Origin: Halostella litorea
Lineage (GTDB): Archaea; Halobacteriota; Halobacteria; Halobacteriales; Natronoarchaeaceae
Assembly: GCF_004785955.1 (NCBI RefSeq)
Contig: NZ_ML214300.1
Location: forward strand, 671,223-735,222
DNA length: 64,000 nt
Direction: 5' to 3'
Positions 35,274-46,378 of this stretch are shown here, piece by piece. How positions within the stretch are numbered: the first letter of the stretch is position 1; each line of letters begins with the position of its first letter. The position numbers and the translations under genes are program-made. The notes under the pieces were generated by a model. That model saw only the letters and a list, made by a program, of their open reading frames with translations, was not told where the DNA came from and ran no database searches.

Positions 35274-37283
35274 CTACCGCGCCGCCTCGATCCCCTCCAG
35301 CGCCTCGGGGTTCTCGATGCTGCTCATGTCGCCCAGGTCCTCGCCGGAGTACGTCGCCTCGATGGCCCGGCGGATGATCTTCCCGGACTGGGTCTTGGGG
35401 AACTCGTCGACGAACAGCACCTCGCGGGGGCGGAATGGCTTGCCCAGTTCCGCGCCGACCTGCGCGCGCAGTTCCTCGCGGAGGTCGTCCGTCTCCTCGA
35501 CGCCGTCCGCGACGATGACGTAGGCGACGACGGCGGTGCCGGTGGTGTCGTCGGGCGCGCCGACGGCGGCCGCCTGGTTCACCGCGTCGTGGTCGATGAG
35601 CGCGCCCTCGACCTCGGCGGGGCCGACCTTCCGGCCGGCGACGTTCAGGGCGTCGTCTGCCCGGCCGTGGAGGAACCAGAAGCCGTCCGCGTCCTGCTGG
35701 GCCCAGTCGCCGTGGTCCCAGAGGTCGTCCCACGTCGACCAGTACTCCTCTATGTAGCGCTCGTCGCCCTCCCACAGCGACTTCGTCATGCTGGGACAGG
35801 AGTCGCGCGCGACGAGGAAGCCCCGCTCGTCGTCGTCGGCGACGGACTCGCCCGCGCGGTTCACGATGTCGATGTCCATGCCGAGGCCGGGGCCGCCGAG
35901 CGTGCAGGGCTTGAGCGGCTGGGTCGGCATCGGCATGAGGAAACAGCCACAGATCTCCGTGCCGCCGGAGATGTTGATTATCGGCGCGTCGCCGCCGCCG
36001 ACCGTCTCGTGGAACCACTTCCAGGACTCGGGGTCCCACGGCTCGCCGGTCGACCCGAGTATCCGGAGGCTGGAGAGGTCGTGGCCCTCGACCCACTCGT
36101 CGCCGCGCTTGCGGAGCGCGCGGATCGCCGTCGGGGAGATGCCGAACACGGAGAGGTCGTGGCGGTCGATCATCCCCCAGAAGCGGTCCGGTTCGGGGTG
36201 GTCCGGCGCGCCCTCGTACATGAACACGGTGCCGCCGAAGTGGTGGTTGCCGATCAGCGTCCACGGCCCCATCATCCAGCCGATGTCGCTGACCCAGAAG
36301 AAGCGGTCGTGGTCCTTCTGGTCGAAGCCGAAGTGTATCTCCTTGGCACACTGCGTGAGCACGCCCGCGTGGGTGTGGACGATCCCCTTCGGCCGGCCGG
36401 TCGTCCCCGAGGAGTACAGCAGCATCGACTCCTGGTCGGAGGGGAGTTCCTTCGTGTCGTACTCGTCGGACTCGGTCGCCACGGCGTCGCTCCACCACTC
36501 GTCGCGGCCGTCGTCCCACGGGATCGACGCGTCGGCGTCGGGGTCGCTGGCGCCGAGGCGGTCGTACACGACGGTGTGCTCGACGTGGCCCGCCTCCGCG
36601 ATGGCCTCGTCGGCGGTCCCCTTCAGGTACACCTCATCGCCGCGGCGGTAGAAGCCGTCCCCGGTGAAAAGCACCGACGGCTCGCTGTCGGCGATCCGGG
36701 TCGCGGTCGCGTCGACGCCGAAGCCCGAGAAGATCGGGACGGCGACCGCGCCGACCTTGAAACAGCCATAGAGGATGCTCACGACCTCGGGGACCATCGG
36801 CATGTACAGCGCGACGGTGTCGCCGACGCCGACGCCGCGGGCTTCGAGGGCGTTCGCCACCTGGTTCGACTGACGGTGGAGTTCGTGGTAGGTGACCTCC
36901 CGCACGTCGCCGGGTTCGCCCTCCCAGATGCAGGCGACCTTGTTGCGCGTCCCGCTGTCGGTGGCGGCGTGGCGGTCCAGCGTGTTGTGGGCGACGTTGA
37001 TGGTGCCGCCGGGGTACCAGTCGGTGAACTGCGGCCCCTCGGAGTCGTCCCGCACCTGGTCGTACGCCTCGAAGAACTCCACGTCGAGGTAGTCGACGAC
37101 CTCGTCCCAGAACCAGTCGACGCCCGACGCCTCGACGCCCGCTATCTCGGTGGTCGTCCGCCGGATCAACTCGTCGTAGTCGTCGATGTCGTGTTCGCGC
37201 ATGAACGCCGTCACGTTCGCTGCCTCGACGAACTCCTCGCTCGGCGTGTGGACGACCTCGTCCACGTCGGCAAGTGATTCCAT
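35274..37283 (-). CDS. acs: AMP-forming acyl-CoA synthetase (acetate/propionate-CoA ligase type)
   Basis: 669 aa from ATG 37283. Adenylate-forming motifs: MLLYSSGTTGRPKGIVHTHA, the region INISGGTEICGCF, and HGDWAQQDADGFWFLHGRAD with ALNVAGRKVGPAEVEGAL. The C-terminal catalytic lysine lies in DEFPKTQSGKIIRRAIEA. Length and layout fit acetyl/propionyl-CoA synthetases: acyl + ATP + CoA gives acyl-CoA + AMP + PPi. The lysine motif is where bacterial Acs is silenced by GNAT acetylation, and GNAT genes flank it here. Substrate chain length is inferred, not proven. Confidence 0.88.
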   Translation of the reverse strand: MESLADVDEVVHTPSEEFVEAANVTAFMREHDIDDYDELIRRTTTEIAGVEASGVDWFWDEVVDYLDVEFFEAYDQVRDDSEGPQFTDWYPGGTINVAHNTLDRHAATDSGTRNKVACIWEGEPGDVREVTYHELHRQSNQVANALEARGVGVGDTVALYMPMVPEVVSILYGCFKVGAVAVPIFSGFGVDATATRIADSEPSVLFTGDGFYRRGDEVYLKGTADEAIAEAGHVEHTVVYDRLGASDPDADASIPWDDGRDEWWSDAVATESDEYDTKELPSDQESMLLYSSGTTGRPKGIVHTHAGVLTQCAKEIHFGFDQKDHDRFFWVSDIGWMMGPWTLIGNHHFGGTVFMYEGAPDHPEPDRFWGMIDRHDLSVFGISPTAIRALRKRGDEWVEGHDLSSLRILGSTGEPWDPESWKWFHETVGGGDAPIINISGGTEICGCFLMPMPTQPLKPCTLGGPGLGMDIDIVNRAGESVADDDERGFLVARDSCPSMTKSLWEGDERYIEEYWSTWDDLWDHGDWAQQDADGFWFLHGRADDALNVAGRKVGPAEVEGALIDHDAVNQAAAVGAPDDTTGTAVVAYVIVADGVEETDDLREELRAQVGAELGKPFRPREVLFVDEFPKTQSGKIIRRAIEATYSGEDLGDMSSIENPEALEGIEAAR

Positions 37284-37377
37284 GGTCCCGTTGGCAAGTC
37301 TTGCAGGATCGACCAAGAACTTTCCGAGGTTCCGAGCACTGCACACGCTTTTCACCGCGGGGTGCCAACGAGTGCCC

Positions 37378-37956
37378 ATGTACGTCCGGGACGCGAAAAA
37401 CAGGGAGGAAGTCTGGCTGCTCGACCACCTCGAAGCGATGGGGCTGGACGAGACGGCGTTTCGGTCCCGCGACTACGTGATCGCCCTGGACGAGGGGAGC
37501 GGTACGAAGGCCGGCTTCGGCCGGATCCGGATCCACAAGACCGAGGGCGACGACGTCTGCGAACTCACCAGCATCGGCGTCCTCGACGGCTGGCGGGGCC
37601 AGGGGGTCGGCGCCCACGTCGTCGAGCGCCTCGTCGAACACGCCCGCGACGAGGGCTTTTCGTTCGTGTACGCGCTGGTCGACGAGCCGTCCTACCTCGC
37701 GCAGTTCGGCTTCGAGCGCATCGGCGAGGACGAACTCCCGAACGGGCTCCGCGACCGCCTGGAGAAAAAGCGCGAGGCGACCGCGCCCGATGCGGTCCCC
37801 ATGGTGCTTTCCGTCTCCGAGTTCGTGATGCCCGACCGCCTCCGGCAGCGGTTCAAGGACGCGGCCCTCGACGGGAGCGAGGAACCCGAGGAGTCGCCGG
37901 AGGACTTCGGCATCGATCCCGAGAGCGCCTCATACAAGTACGACACCGGCGGCTGA
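37378..37956 (+). CDS. GNAT family N-acetyltransferase (separate from the array)
   Basis: 192 aa from ATG 37378. Acetyl-CoA binding loop in TSIGVLDGWRGQGVGAHVVE, then FVYALVDEPSYLAQFGFERI, the usual GNAT beta5-alpha4 region. The C-terminal ~60 residues are an extra charged tail. It diverges from the acyl-CoA synthetase gene, sharing a 94-nt promoter region. Not closely similar to the array copies. Target unknown. Confidence 0.87.
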   Translation: MYVRDAKNREEVWLLDHLEAMGLDETAFRSRDYVIALDEGSGTKAGFGRIRIHKTEGDDVCELTSIGVLDGWRGQGVGAHVVERLVEHARDEGFSFVYALVDEPSYLAQFGFERIGEDELPNGLRDRLEKKREATAPDAVPMVLSVSEFVMPDRLRQRFKDAALDGSEEPEESPEDFGIDPESASYKYDTGG

Positions 37957-37970
37957 GCGGGACCGGCCGG

Positions 37971-38276
37971 TCAGTCCCAGGCGCTCTCGTGTTCGTGTTC
38001 GCGAGCGTCGGCCTCGGCGTCCCGCTCGTGGACGAACCCGCCCTTGAACGCGACCCAGCCGATGACGCTGATAAAGAGGATCGGCGGGAGGATGGCAAAG
38101 CCCCACAGCGGGTTGACCCCCCAGGTGAGGATGAGCAGCAGGTTCCCCACCCCCAGCGCGACGAACGGCGCGATGTACAGCGCCGCGCGCTTGCGGTTCG
38201 TCGCGCCGTCGTCGTCGGGTATCGGCGCTCCGTCGGCCGGAGCGGCGGCCTCGTCGTCGGGAGCGGGCGTCGACAT
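37971..38276 (-). CDS. Small two-helix membrane protein
   Basis: 101 aa. An acidic Ala/Asp/Pro-rich N-terminus (residues 1-28), then helices ALYIAPFVALGVGNLLLILT and ILPPILFISVIGWVAF, and a charged tail rich in His/Glu. No family recognised beyond a general haloarchaeal small membrane protein. It converges on the GNAT gene. Confidence 0.7.
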   Translation of the reverse strand: MSTPAPDDEAAAPADGAPIPDDDGATNRKRAALYIAPFVALGVGNLLLILTWGVNPLWGFAILPPILFISVIGWVAFKGGFVHERDAEADAREHEHESAWD

Positions 38277-38348
38277 ACGTGACGGTGGGACCGCCACGGG
38301 CAAAAACTGACCGGTGAAGGTTTCACGCCGTCCCGCGTAGCCCGACAC

Positions 38349-38624
38349 ATGGCCGACACGGAGCGGGTCTGGCTGGTCGAGCGCACGTACTCCGACGACG
38401 AGCAGAACATCATCATCCTCGTGTACGCCACGTCGGACGGCGAGCGTTATCTCCGGAAGGAGCGGGCGCTGACCAGTTTCGAGTCCGCGGGGCCGGAGAC
38501 GACGGCGGCGCTCGACGTCGACCCGGAGCGCCTCGGCAACGTCGGCGACGCGGAGACGACGGAGCGCTACGCCGCCGAAGCCGGGCGGATGGCCGCCGTC
38601 CACGACCCCGGCGACGCCGTGTGA
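38349..38624 (+). CDS. Conserved haloarchaeal protein of unknown function
   Basis: 91 aa. Start MADTERVWLVERTYSDDEQN, predicted beta-rich with a helix in the second half (GDAETTERYAAEAGRMAA). Soluble, acidic, no catalytic motif. I recall similar proteins across haloarchaea (possibly DUF7967) but cannot confirm. It precedes the luciferase-family protein by 40 nt and may be co-transcribed. Confidence 0.7.
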   Translation: MADTERVWLVERTYSDDEQNIIILVYATSDGERYLRKERALTSFESAGPETTAALDVDPERLGNVGDAETTERYAAEAGRMAAVHDPGDAV

Positions 38625-38664
38625 GGCCTGCCGGGTTTAACTCGCCGCGTCGCGTCCGCTCACC

Positions 38665-39105
38665 ATGGTATCCGATCGCGAGGCCGTGGCGAACGCCGTC
38701 GACGACCTGGTCGACGAAGCGGGGGGCTGGCGGCACGTCCAGGTCGGCGAGCACCGCTTCGGCGGCACGGAGTTCCGGGTCGGGCCACGCGAGATAGGCC
38801 ACGTCCACGCCTGGGGGATGGTCGACATCGCGTACCTCCGGAAGCTCCGCGACGTCCTGGTCGACGCGGGCCACACCGGCCCCCACCACCTGCTGCCGGA
38901 GTCGGGCTGGACGACGTACTACGTCGAGTCCCCGGACGACTACGACCACGCGCGGTGGCTCCTCCGGCTGTCGTACCTCTACCACGTCAACGCGTTGAAG
39001 CGGACGCCCGCGGGTGCCGAGGAGTTCGCCGACGTGGACGTCGCAGCCGACCTCGACGAACTGGACCCGGACGGGGCGGTCCGGGACGCGTTCGAACGCC
39101 GCTGA
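38665..39105 (+). CDS. Luciferase-domain (DUF5519-like) protein
   Basis: 146 aa. The features are GTEFRVGPREIGHVHAWGMV, HHLLPESGWTTYYVESPDDY and HARWLLRLSYLYHVNALKR, which match the small luciferase-associated domain family of uncharacterised bacterial and archaeal proteins. Conserved His and Trp residues could form an active site, but no reaction is known for the family. Confidence 0.7.
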   Translation: MVSDREAVANAVDDLVDEAGGWRHVQVGEHRFGGTEFRVGPREIGHVHAWGMVDIAYLRKLRDVLVDAGHTGPHHLLPESGWTTYYVESPDDYDHARWLLRLSYLYHVNALKRTPAGAEEFADVDVAADLDELDPDGAVRDAFERR

Positions 39106-39200
39106 TTCGGGCGGCTACGGGCCGCGTGGCGCGAACGCGGGAGCGCCGCCCGCCGCCGTTCCGTCAACGATTAAGTCCCCGGCAACCCTCGTTTTAAATA

Positions 39201-40886
<1,686 letters not shown>

Positions 40887-41034
40887 GGTTTTTGTACGGA
40901 GCCGCGGCCAGCGCCCGGCGTGCCCTGACCGCGGGCGCGCGGCGGCCGAGGCGGGTGTGCGACGCACCGCCGCGCGGGAGCCCGAGCGTCGCCCGTTCGC
41001 ACCTTCTTAGTGGGTTCCCGACGTTGCCCCGCCC

Positions 41035-41418
41035 ATGCAGTTCGACCACGCCGGGATCGCCACCGACGACGCCGACGCGCTCGCCGACCTGTACGCCGAC
41101 CTGTTCGACGCGCCGGTCGCACACGAGGAGCACCTCGACGACCTGCGGGTCGTCTTCTTGGACCTCGGTGACGGCTACTTCGAACTCCTCGAACCGACCG
41201 ACGAGGGGACCGTCGCGCGCTACCTCGACCGAAACGGGCCGGGCATCCACCACCTCGCGCTGGCGACCGACGACGTCGCGGCCGCGCTGGACGCCGCGCG
41301 CGACCACGGCGTCGAACTGATCGACGAGGAGCCCCGTCCGGGCGCGTGGGGCCACGATGTCGCGTTCCTGCACCCGAAGTCGACGGGCGGGGTGCTGGTC
41401 GAGTACGTGGAGCACTGA
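41035..41418 (+). CDS. mce: Methylmalonyl-CoA epimerase
   Basis: 127 aa VOC-fold protein. QFDHAGIATDDADALADLY, YFELLEPTDEGTVARYLDRN, GPGIHHLALATDDVAAALD and a C-terminal Glu (GVLVEYVEH) carry the metal-binding His/Glu set of the family. It interconverts the methylmalonyl-CoA epimers between propionyl-CoA carboxylase and the mutase encoded upstream. TTCTTAGTGG about 27 nt upstream suggests its own promoter. Confidence 0.95.
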   Translation: MQFDHAGIATDDADALADLYADLFDAPVAHEEHLDDLRVVFLDLGDGYFELLEPTDEGTVARYLDRNGPGIHHLALATDDVAAALDAARDHGVELIDEEPRPGAWGHDVAFLHPKSTGGVLVEYVEH

Positions 41419-41461
41419 GCAATCGGCACCGTCACCGTACCCCCGCGAGGAGGCGTCCACC

Positions 41462-42016
41462 TTACCGCGTCGCCGGACCCGCGGCGTTCGCCCACGAGTC
41501 GACCCGGAACTGGACGCTCGCGTGGACCGCGTCGGGCGGCGATTCCCACCACGCCACGTCGGTGACCGCGTCCCCGCAGGCCCGCGGTGACCCTGACTCG
41601 TGGCGGGCGTCGAACAGCGTCCAGAGGCTGTGTATCGCGCGGTCGTCGCCGTCAACGGGCACGACCCGCCGTCGACGCACCCGGTGGAGGCCGCTGACCG
41701 CACAGCGGACGTCGACCGCCTCCCTGACGGCCCGAACGGCCGCCGCCTCCAGGGATTCGTCCCCGTCGGTCGTGGTGCCGGGGACGCCCCACAGCTCGCC
41801 GCTTTCGCGGGTCCGGACGAGCAGCAACCGGTCGCCGTCGAGGACGCAGGCGCTCGCGCTCCCGGCCTGGCTCCGGCGGGCCTGCTCCCGGGCGGCGTCG
41901 AACTCCTCGCGGGGGAGTTCGACGGTGTCGCCGGACACGCTGAACTCCCCGTACTCCTCCCGAAGCCTGGAGACGCGCTCGTTGACTGCCCGCCGCGTCT
42001 CCTCGGTCAAGGACAT
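41462..42016 (-). CDS. Nudix-fold protein with altered Nudix box
   Basis: 184 aa. An N-terminal helical part (residues 1-50) is followed by a Nudix fold: ASACVLDGDRLLLVRTRESG and GVPGTTTDGDESLEAAAVRA. In the box the canonical REUxEE reads RAVREA, so two of the three metal-binding glutamates are replaced by Ala. Hydrolase activity may be reduced or absent. Substrate unknown. Confidence 0.8.
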   Translation of the reverse strand: MSLTEETRRAVNERVSRLREEYGEFSVSGDTVELPREEFDAAREQARRSQAGSASACVLDGDRLLLVRTRESGELWGVPGTTTDGDESLEAAAVRAVREAVDVRCAVSGLHRVRRRRVVPVDGDDRAIHSLWTLFDARHESGSPRACGDAVTDVAWWESPPDAVHASVQFRVDSWANAAGPATR

Positions 42017-42100
42017 GTAGGATTTCCAATGGCCGACCGGTACTTAGTACCCGGCGACGTTTCACGGCGATGCAGTCGGGCGGTTTCGCGTCGGTGTCGG

Positions 42101-42724
42101 TCAGCCGAAGTTCTCGACCTTGACGTCGTCCGGGTCGCCGCCGGCGGCCTCGACGGCCGCGAGCGCGTCGTCGACGAACTCGCTGAACCCGAACACGTAC
42201 ACCTGCCCGCGGCCGAGCGCTTCGGCGACGCCCGCGTCGAGGCTGTCGGACGTCAGGACGACGGTCGCGCCGCCCGCGGACAGCGCCGCGAGGCGCTCCT
42301 CGTGTGCGGGCGCATCGTCACGGTACACTACGGCGGCGTCGTACCCGTCGGCCAGCGCGCGCTCGGCCATCCCGACCGCGGGGCCGACGCCGGGCCCGCC
42401 GGCGAGCAGCACCACGTCGGTGTCGTCATACACCACGGTGCCGAACGGCCCCTCGACGGTCACCTCGTCGCCGGGCGACAGGTCCGCCAGCCAGGGGCTG
42501 AGGTCGCCGTCGGGGTCGACGCCGACGGTTATCTCGAAGGTGTCGTTCACGTCGGGCGAGGAGAGCGTGTAGTGGCGGGAGACCTCCTCGCCGTCGACCG
42601 TGGCGCGCAGGAGCACGAACTGTCCGGGCGCGGCGTCGAACCCGGCCGGCGTCTCGAACTGCAAGGCGATCGTGTCGGCACCGACGGAGCGAACGTCGCG
42701 GACCGACACCTGAGTTGCGTCCAT
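42101..42724 (-). CDS. Ferredoxin/flavodoxin-NADP reductase-like FAD oxidoreductase
   Basis: 207 aa from ATG 42724. FAD-binding barrel with SRHYTLSSPDVNDTF and the pyridine-nucleotide motif DVVLLAGGPGVGPAVGMAER. It ends shortly after the NAD-binding domain and has no iron-sulphur domain. Probably passes electrons between NAD(P)H and ferredoxin or another carrier; the divergent korAB genes use ferredoxin, which may be a functional link. Confidence 0.85.
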   Translation of the reverse strand: MDATQVSVRDVRSVGADTIALQFETPAGFDAAPGQFVLLRATVDGEEVSRHYTLSSPDVNDTFEITVGVDPDGDLSPWLADLSPGDEVTVEGPFGTVVYDDTDVVLLAGGPGVGPAVGMAERALADGYDAAVVYRDDAPAHEERLAALSAGGATVVLTSDSLDAGVAEALGRGQVYVFGFSEFVDDALAAVEAAGGDPDDVKVENFG

Positions 42725-42880
42725 ACGCCCCGGTAGCGGGGGGCCGGACAAAGGCCTTCCTTTCGGAGGCGACGGCGTACGCACCGTTCTCTCGGCTTCG
42801 CCGAGAGTCCTTCACGGTCGACCTGTACGGTAGGGGTTTCAGAAGGCTTTTGATTTGGTGGGGGCTACTCCCACGTCAAT

Positions 42881-44635
42881 ATGGCCGAGGACCTGAACTG
42901 GGCGATCGGTGGGGAGGCCGGAGACGGGATCGACTCCACCGGCAAGATCTTCGCGCAGGCGCTCTCACGAGCGGGACGCCACGTGTTCACATCGAAGGAC
43001 TTCGCGTCCCGGATCCGCGGGGGGTACACCGCGTACAAGATCCGCACGTCGACCGACCGCGTCCGGAGCGTCGTCGACCGACTGGACATCCTGGTGGCGC
43101 TGACCCAGCGCACCATCGACGAGAACGTCGACGAACTCCACGACGGCAGCGTCGTCATCTACGACGGCGAGCGCTCCTGGGACGCCGAGATCCCGGAGGG
43201 CGTCGTCGGCGTGGACGTGCCGCTGAAGTCCCTGGCCGAGGACGCCGGGGGCGCCATCATGCGCAACGTCGTCGCGCTGGGCGCGGCCTGCGAGATCGCC
43301 TCCTTCTCGATCGAGAACCTGGACGAGGCGCTGGCGAAGCGCTTCTCCAGCAAGGGCGAGAAGCTGGTCGAGAACAACAAGCAGGCTGCGCGGCTGGGCC
43401 AGGAGTACGTCCAGGAGCACTACGCCGAGGACCTCCCGGAGTACAGCCTGGCGGAGACCGACGAGGACTACGTCCTGCTGAACGGCGACGAGGCGATCGG
43501 CATGGGCGCTATCGCGGCCGGCTGTCGCTTCTACTCCGGGTACCCGATCACCCCGGCGACGGACGTGATGGAGTACCTCACCGGCCGGATCGACCGGTAC
43601 GGCGGCCACGTCGTCCAGGCCGAGGACGAGCTCTCGGCGATCAACATGGCGCTCGGCGCTGCGCGCTCCGGCGCACGCGCGATGACGGCCACTTCGGGGC
43701 CGGGCATCGACCTGATGACCGAGACGTTCGGGCTGGTCGCGACCAGCGAGACGCCGCTGGTCATCTGTGACGTGATGCGCTCGGGCCCCTCGACGGGGAT
43801 GCCGACCAAGCAGGAGCAGGGCGACCTCAACATGGCCCTGTACGGCGGCCACGGCGAGGTGCCGCGGTTCGTCCTCGCGCCGACGACCATCTCGGAGTGT
43901 TTCCACAAGACGATCGAGGCGTTCAACCTCGCCGAGAAGTACCAGGTGCCGGTGTACCTGGTCTCGGACCTCGCGATGGCCGTGACCGAGCGGACGTTCC
44001 GGCCCGAGGAGTTCGACATGGACGAGGTCGAGGTCGAGCGGGGCAACGTCGTCGACGAGGACGACATCGACCAGTACCTCGACGAGCAGGACCGCTTCCA
44101 GCCCCACTACGACGCGGCCGACGGCATCAGCCCCCGTGCGTTCCCGGGCACCGAGGGCGGCGCGCACATGTCCACCGGCCTCGAACACAACGAACTGGGC
44201 CGCCGGACGGAGGACACCGACGAGCGCATCAAGCAGGTCGACAAGCGCAACCGCAAGGTCGAGACCGCACAGCGCGAGGAGGAGTGGGACTACCGCGAGT
44301 ACGGCGACGCCGACGCGGACGCGCTCGTCATCTCGTGGGGGTCGAACGAGGGCGCGATGGTCGAGGCGCTCGACTACCTCGACGACGAGGGCATCGACGT
44401 GCGCTTCATCTCGGTGCCGTACATCTTCCCGCGGCCGGACCTCACCGAGGCGGTCGAGGCGGCCGAGCAGGTCATCGTCGTGGAGTGTAACGAGCAGGGG
44501 CAGTTCGCCGACCTGCTGGAGCACGACACCCTTACCCGGCTGAAGCGCGTGAACAAGTACAACGGCGTGCGGTTCAAGGCCGACGAACTGGCCGACGACA
44601 TCAAGGCGAAACTCGAAGCGGAGGTCACAGCATGA
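42881..44635 (+). CDS. korA: 2-oxoacid:ferredoxin oxidoreductase, alpha subunit (gamma-alpha fusion)
   Basis: 584 aa. The N-terminal ~190 residues are the gamma domain (WAIGGEAGDGIDSTGKIFAQ), fused to the alpha pyrimidine-binding domain (GYPITPATDVMEYL and MTATSGPGIDLMTETFGL). This two-subunit layout is the known haloarchaeal type. With KorB it oxidises 2-oxoglutarate or pyruvate to the acyl-CoA and reduces ferredoxin. Its TGA overlaps the KorB ATG. Pyruvate versus 2-oxoglutarate specificity is not certain from sequence alone. Confidence 0.94.
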   Translation: MAEDLNWAIGGEAGDGIDSTGKIFAQALSRAGRHVFTSKDFASRIRGGYTAYKIRTSTDRVRSVVDRLDILVALTQRTIDENVDELHDGSVVIYDGERSWDAEIPEGVVGVDVPLKSLAEDAGGAIMRNVVALGAACEIASFSIENLDEALAKRFSSKGEKLVENNKQAARLGQEYVQEHYAEDLPEYSLAETDEDYVLLNGDEAIGMGAIAAGCRFYSGYPITPATDVMEYLTGRIDRYGGHVVQAEDELSAINMALGAARSGARAMTATSGPGIDLMTETFGLVATSETPLVICDVMRSGPSTGMPTKQEQGDLNMALYGGHGEVPRFVLAPTTISECFHKTIEAFNLAEKYQVPVYLVSDLAMAVTERTFRPEEFDMDEVEVERGNVVDEDDIDQYLDEQDRFQPHYDAADGISPRAFPGTEGGAHMSTGLEHNELGRRTEDTDERIKQVDKRNRKVETAQREEEWDYREYGDADADALVISWGSNEGAMVEALDYLDDEGIDVRFISVPYIFPRPDLTEAVEAAEQVIVVECNEQGQFADLLEHDTLTRLKRVNKYNGVRFKADELADDIKAKLEAEVTA

Positions 44636-45495
44636 GCTCGGACGTTAGATTCACCGACTTCAAATCGGACAAGCAGCCGACGTGGTGCCCCGGGTGTGGG
44701 GACTTCGGCACGATGAACGGGATGATGAAAGCGCTCGCCGAGACCGGCAACGACCCGGACAACACGTTCGTCTGTGCCGGGATCGGCTGTTCCGGCAAGA
44801 TCGGGACGTACATGCACTCGTACGCCCTCCACGGCGTCCACGGGCGCGCGCTCCCGGTCGGCACCGGCGTCAAACTCGCCAACCCCGACCTCGAAGTGAT
44901 GGTCGCGGGCGGCGACGGCGACGGCTACTCCATCGGCGCGGGTCACTTCATCCACGCCGTCCGGCGGAACGTCGACATGACGTACGTCGTCATGGACAAC
45001 CGGATCTACGGCCTGACGAAGGGTCAGGCGTCGCCGACCAGCCGCGAGGACTTCGAGACGAGCACCACGCCCGAGGGGCCGAAACAGCCCCCGGTCAACC
45101 CGCTCGCGCTCGCGCTGGCGGCCGGCGGCACGTTCATCGCCCAGTCGTTCTCGTCGGACGCCCAGCGCCACACCGAGATCGTCAAGCGGGCCGTCGAACA
45201 CGACGGGTTCGGCTTCGTCAATGTGTACAGCCCGTGCGTGACGTTCAACGACGTCGACACGTACGACTACTTCCGCGACTCCATCGTCGACCTGGACGAC
45301 GAGGACCACGACCCGTCGGACCGCGACGCGGCCAAGAAGAAGATCCTCGACGCGGACAAGGAGTACCAGGGCGTCATCTACGAGGACGAGAACTCCGTCC
45401 CCTACAGCGACCTCCACGGCCTCGACTCGAACATGTCGGAGATCCCCGACGGCGCGCCCGAGGACGCGATGGACCTGGTTCGCGAGTTCTACTGA
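44632..45495 (+). CDS. korB: 2-oxoacid:ferredoxin oxidoreductase, beta subunit
   Basis: 287 aa. TPP-binding subunit: PTWCPGCGDFGTMNGMMKAL and GIGCSGKIGTYMHSY give three Cys, with a further Cys in NVYSPCVTFNDV, together suited to bind one 4Fe-4S cluster. The TPP/Mg motif is GGDGDGYSIGAGHFIHAV followed by VMDNRIYGLTKGQ. Translationally coupled to KorA. Confidence 0.95.
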   Translation: MSSDVRFTDFKSDKQPTWCPGCGDFGTMNGMMKALAETGNDPDNTFVCAGIGCSGKIGTYMHSYALHGVHGRALPVGTGVKLANPDLEVMVAGGDGDGYSIGAGHFIHAVRRNVDMTYVVMDNRIYGLTKGQASPTSREDFETSTTPEGPKQPPVNPLALALAAGGTFIAQSFSSDAQRHTEIVKRAVEHDGFGFVNVYSPCVTFNDVDTYDYFRDSIVDLDDEDHDPSDRDAAKKKILDADKEYQGVIYEDENSVPYSDLHGLDSNMSEIPDGAPEDAMDLVREFY

Positions 45496-45624
45496 CCGCC
45501 CCGGTTCGGTCCGTACGGCCTTTCTTCCCGCCCGACGGCGACCGTCGGGATCGGTTCGTCGCCTGCCCGTGTCGTCAGCGACCGCAAAACTCCGGCGTCT
45601 CGCCGCCGCGGCCGGCGGCGCTGG

Positions 45625-46299
45625 CTACTCGCTTTCGTGTTCCACGGACTGCATCAGCGCCTCGACGTTGAACTCCTCCTCGGGGCGCTGGGTGGGGTGT
45701 GCGCCCATCAGCACGACCCAGTCCCCGTCGTGTTTGACTTTCGTGACGTAGATGGCGACCTCGACCTCCCGGCCCTGGAACTCGGACGTGCCGGTAAAGC
45801 GGGTCACGTTGGCCCGTTTCCCGAGGACGCCGTCGACGGACTTCGATCCGGTCGCGGTGAGGTCGACGTCGCGGTACTCCGCGGATATCTCCGACTGGAA
45901 CCGGTCGACCAGTTCCGCGTTGGACTGGTCGCTGATCGGGTTGAACGAGCGGCCGGCGACCTCGACCTGGGGGACGGACACGGCGGCGAACATCCCCACC
46001 TGCTGTTGTCTGTCGAGGAACTCGTCGCTTTTCGTGTAGAGGTTCGCGTGCCCCTCGACACGGACGGTGCGGTTGCCCAGTTCGTCGAGGGTCCGGTTCT
46101 CGACGACGGTCCGCGATTCGTTCAGCCCGTAGCCGGTTTCGGCCAGCGCGTCCTCGCCCGCCGTCGCGTTCGCGGCGGTGAACTCGGCCGGCGCGTTTCC
46201 GAGGATGAACCCGATACAACCGCTCGTCGCCAGCAACAGCGCGACGGCGACCGTCGCTATCAGTCTCCGGGTCGACAGGTCCCTCGCGATACCATTCAT
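45625..46299 (-). CDS. Predicted lipoprotein (DUF6517-like)
   Basis: 224 aa. Signal sequence with ATVAVALLLATSGC, lipid-attachment Cys28, then a soluble extracellular domain with many Asn-x-Ser/Thr sites (TAANATAG, ESRTVVENRT). The end VTKVKHDGDWVVLMGAHPTQ is reminiscent of a haloarchaeal lipoprotein family I know as DUF6517. Function unknown. A TATA-like CCTATACG about 29 nt upstream supports a leaderless start. It converges on korB. Confidence 0.8.
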   Translation of the reverse strand: MNGIARDLSTRRLIATVAVALLLATSGCIGFILGNAPAEFTAANATAGEDALAETGYGLNESRTVVENRTLDELGNRTVRVEGHANLYTKSDEFLDRQQQVGMFAAVSVPQVEVAGRSFNPISDQSNAELVDRFQSEISAEYRDVDLTATGSKSVDGVLGKRANVTRFTGTSEFQGREVEVAIYVTKVKHDGDWVVLMGAHPTQRPEEEFNVEALMQSVEHESE

Positions 46300-46378
46300 T
46301 GTTGGTTGACAGTGGCCCGAGAGCGTATAGGCCTTCCGCCCGGAGCACGGCGTCTGACGCCGGGTCCGTTCCCGTCTG

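Noticed and set aside
41035-41418. Alternative reading as a generic glyoxalase
   Set aside because: The metal-ligand pattern, length and position just after methylmalonyl-CoA mutase favour the epimerase.
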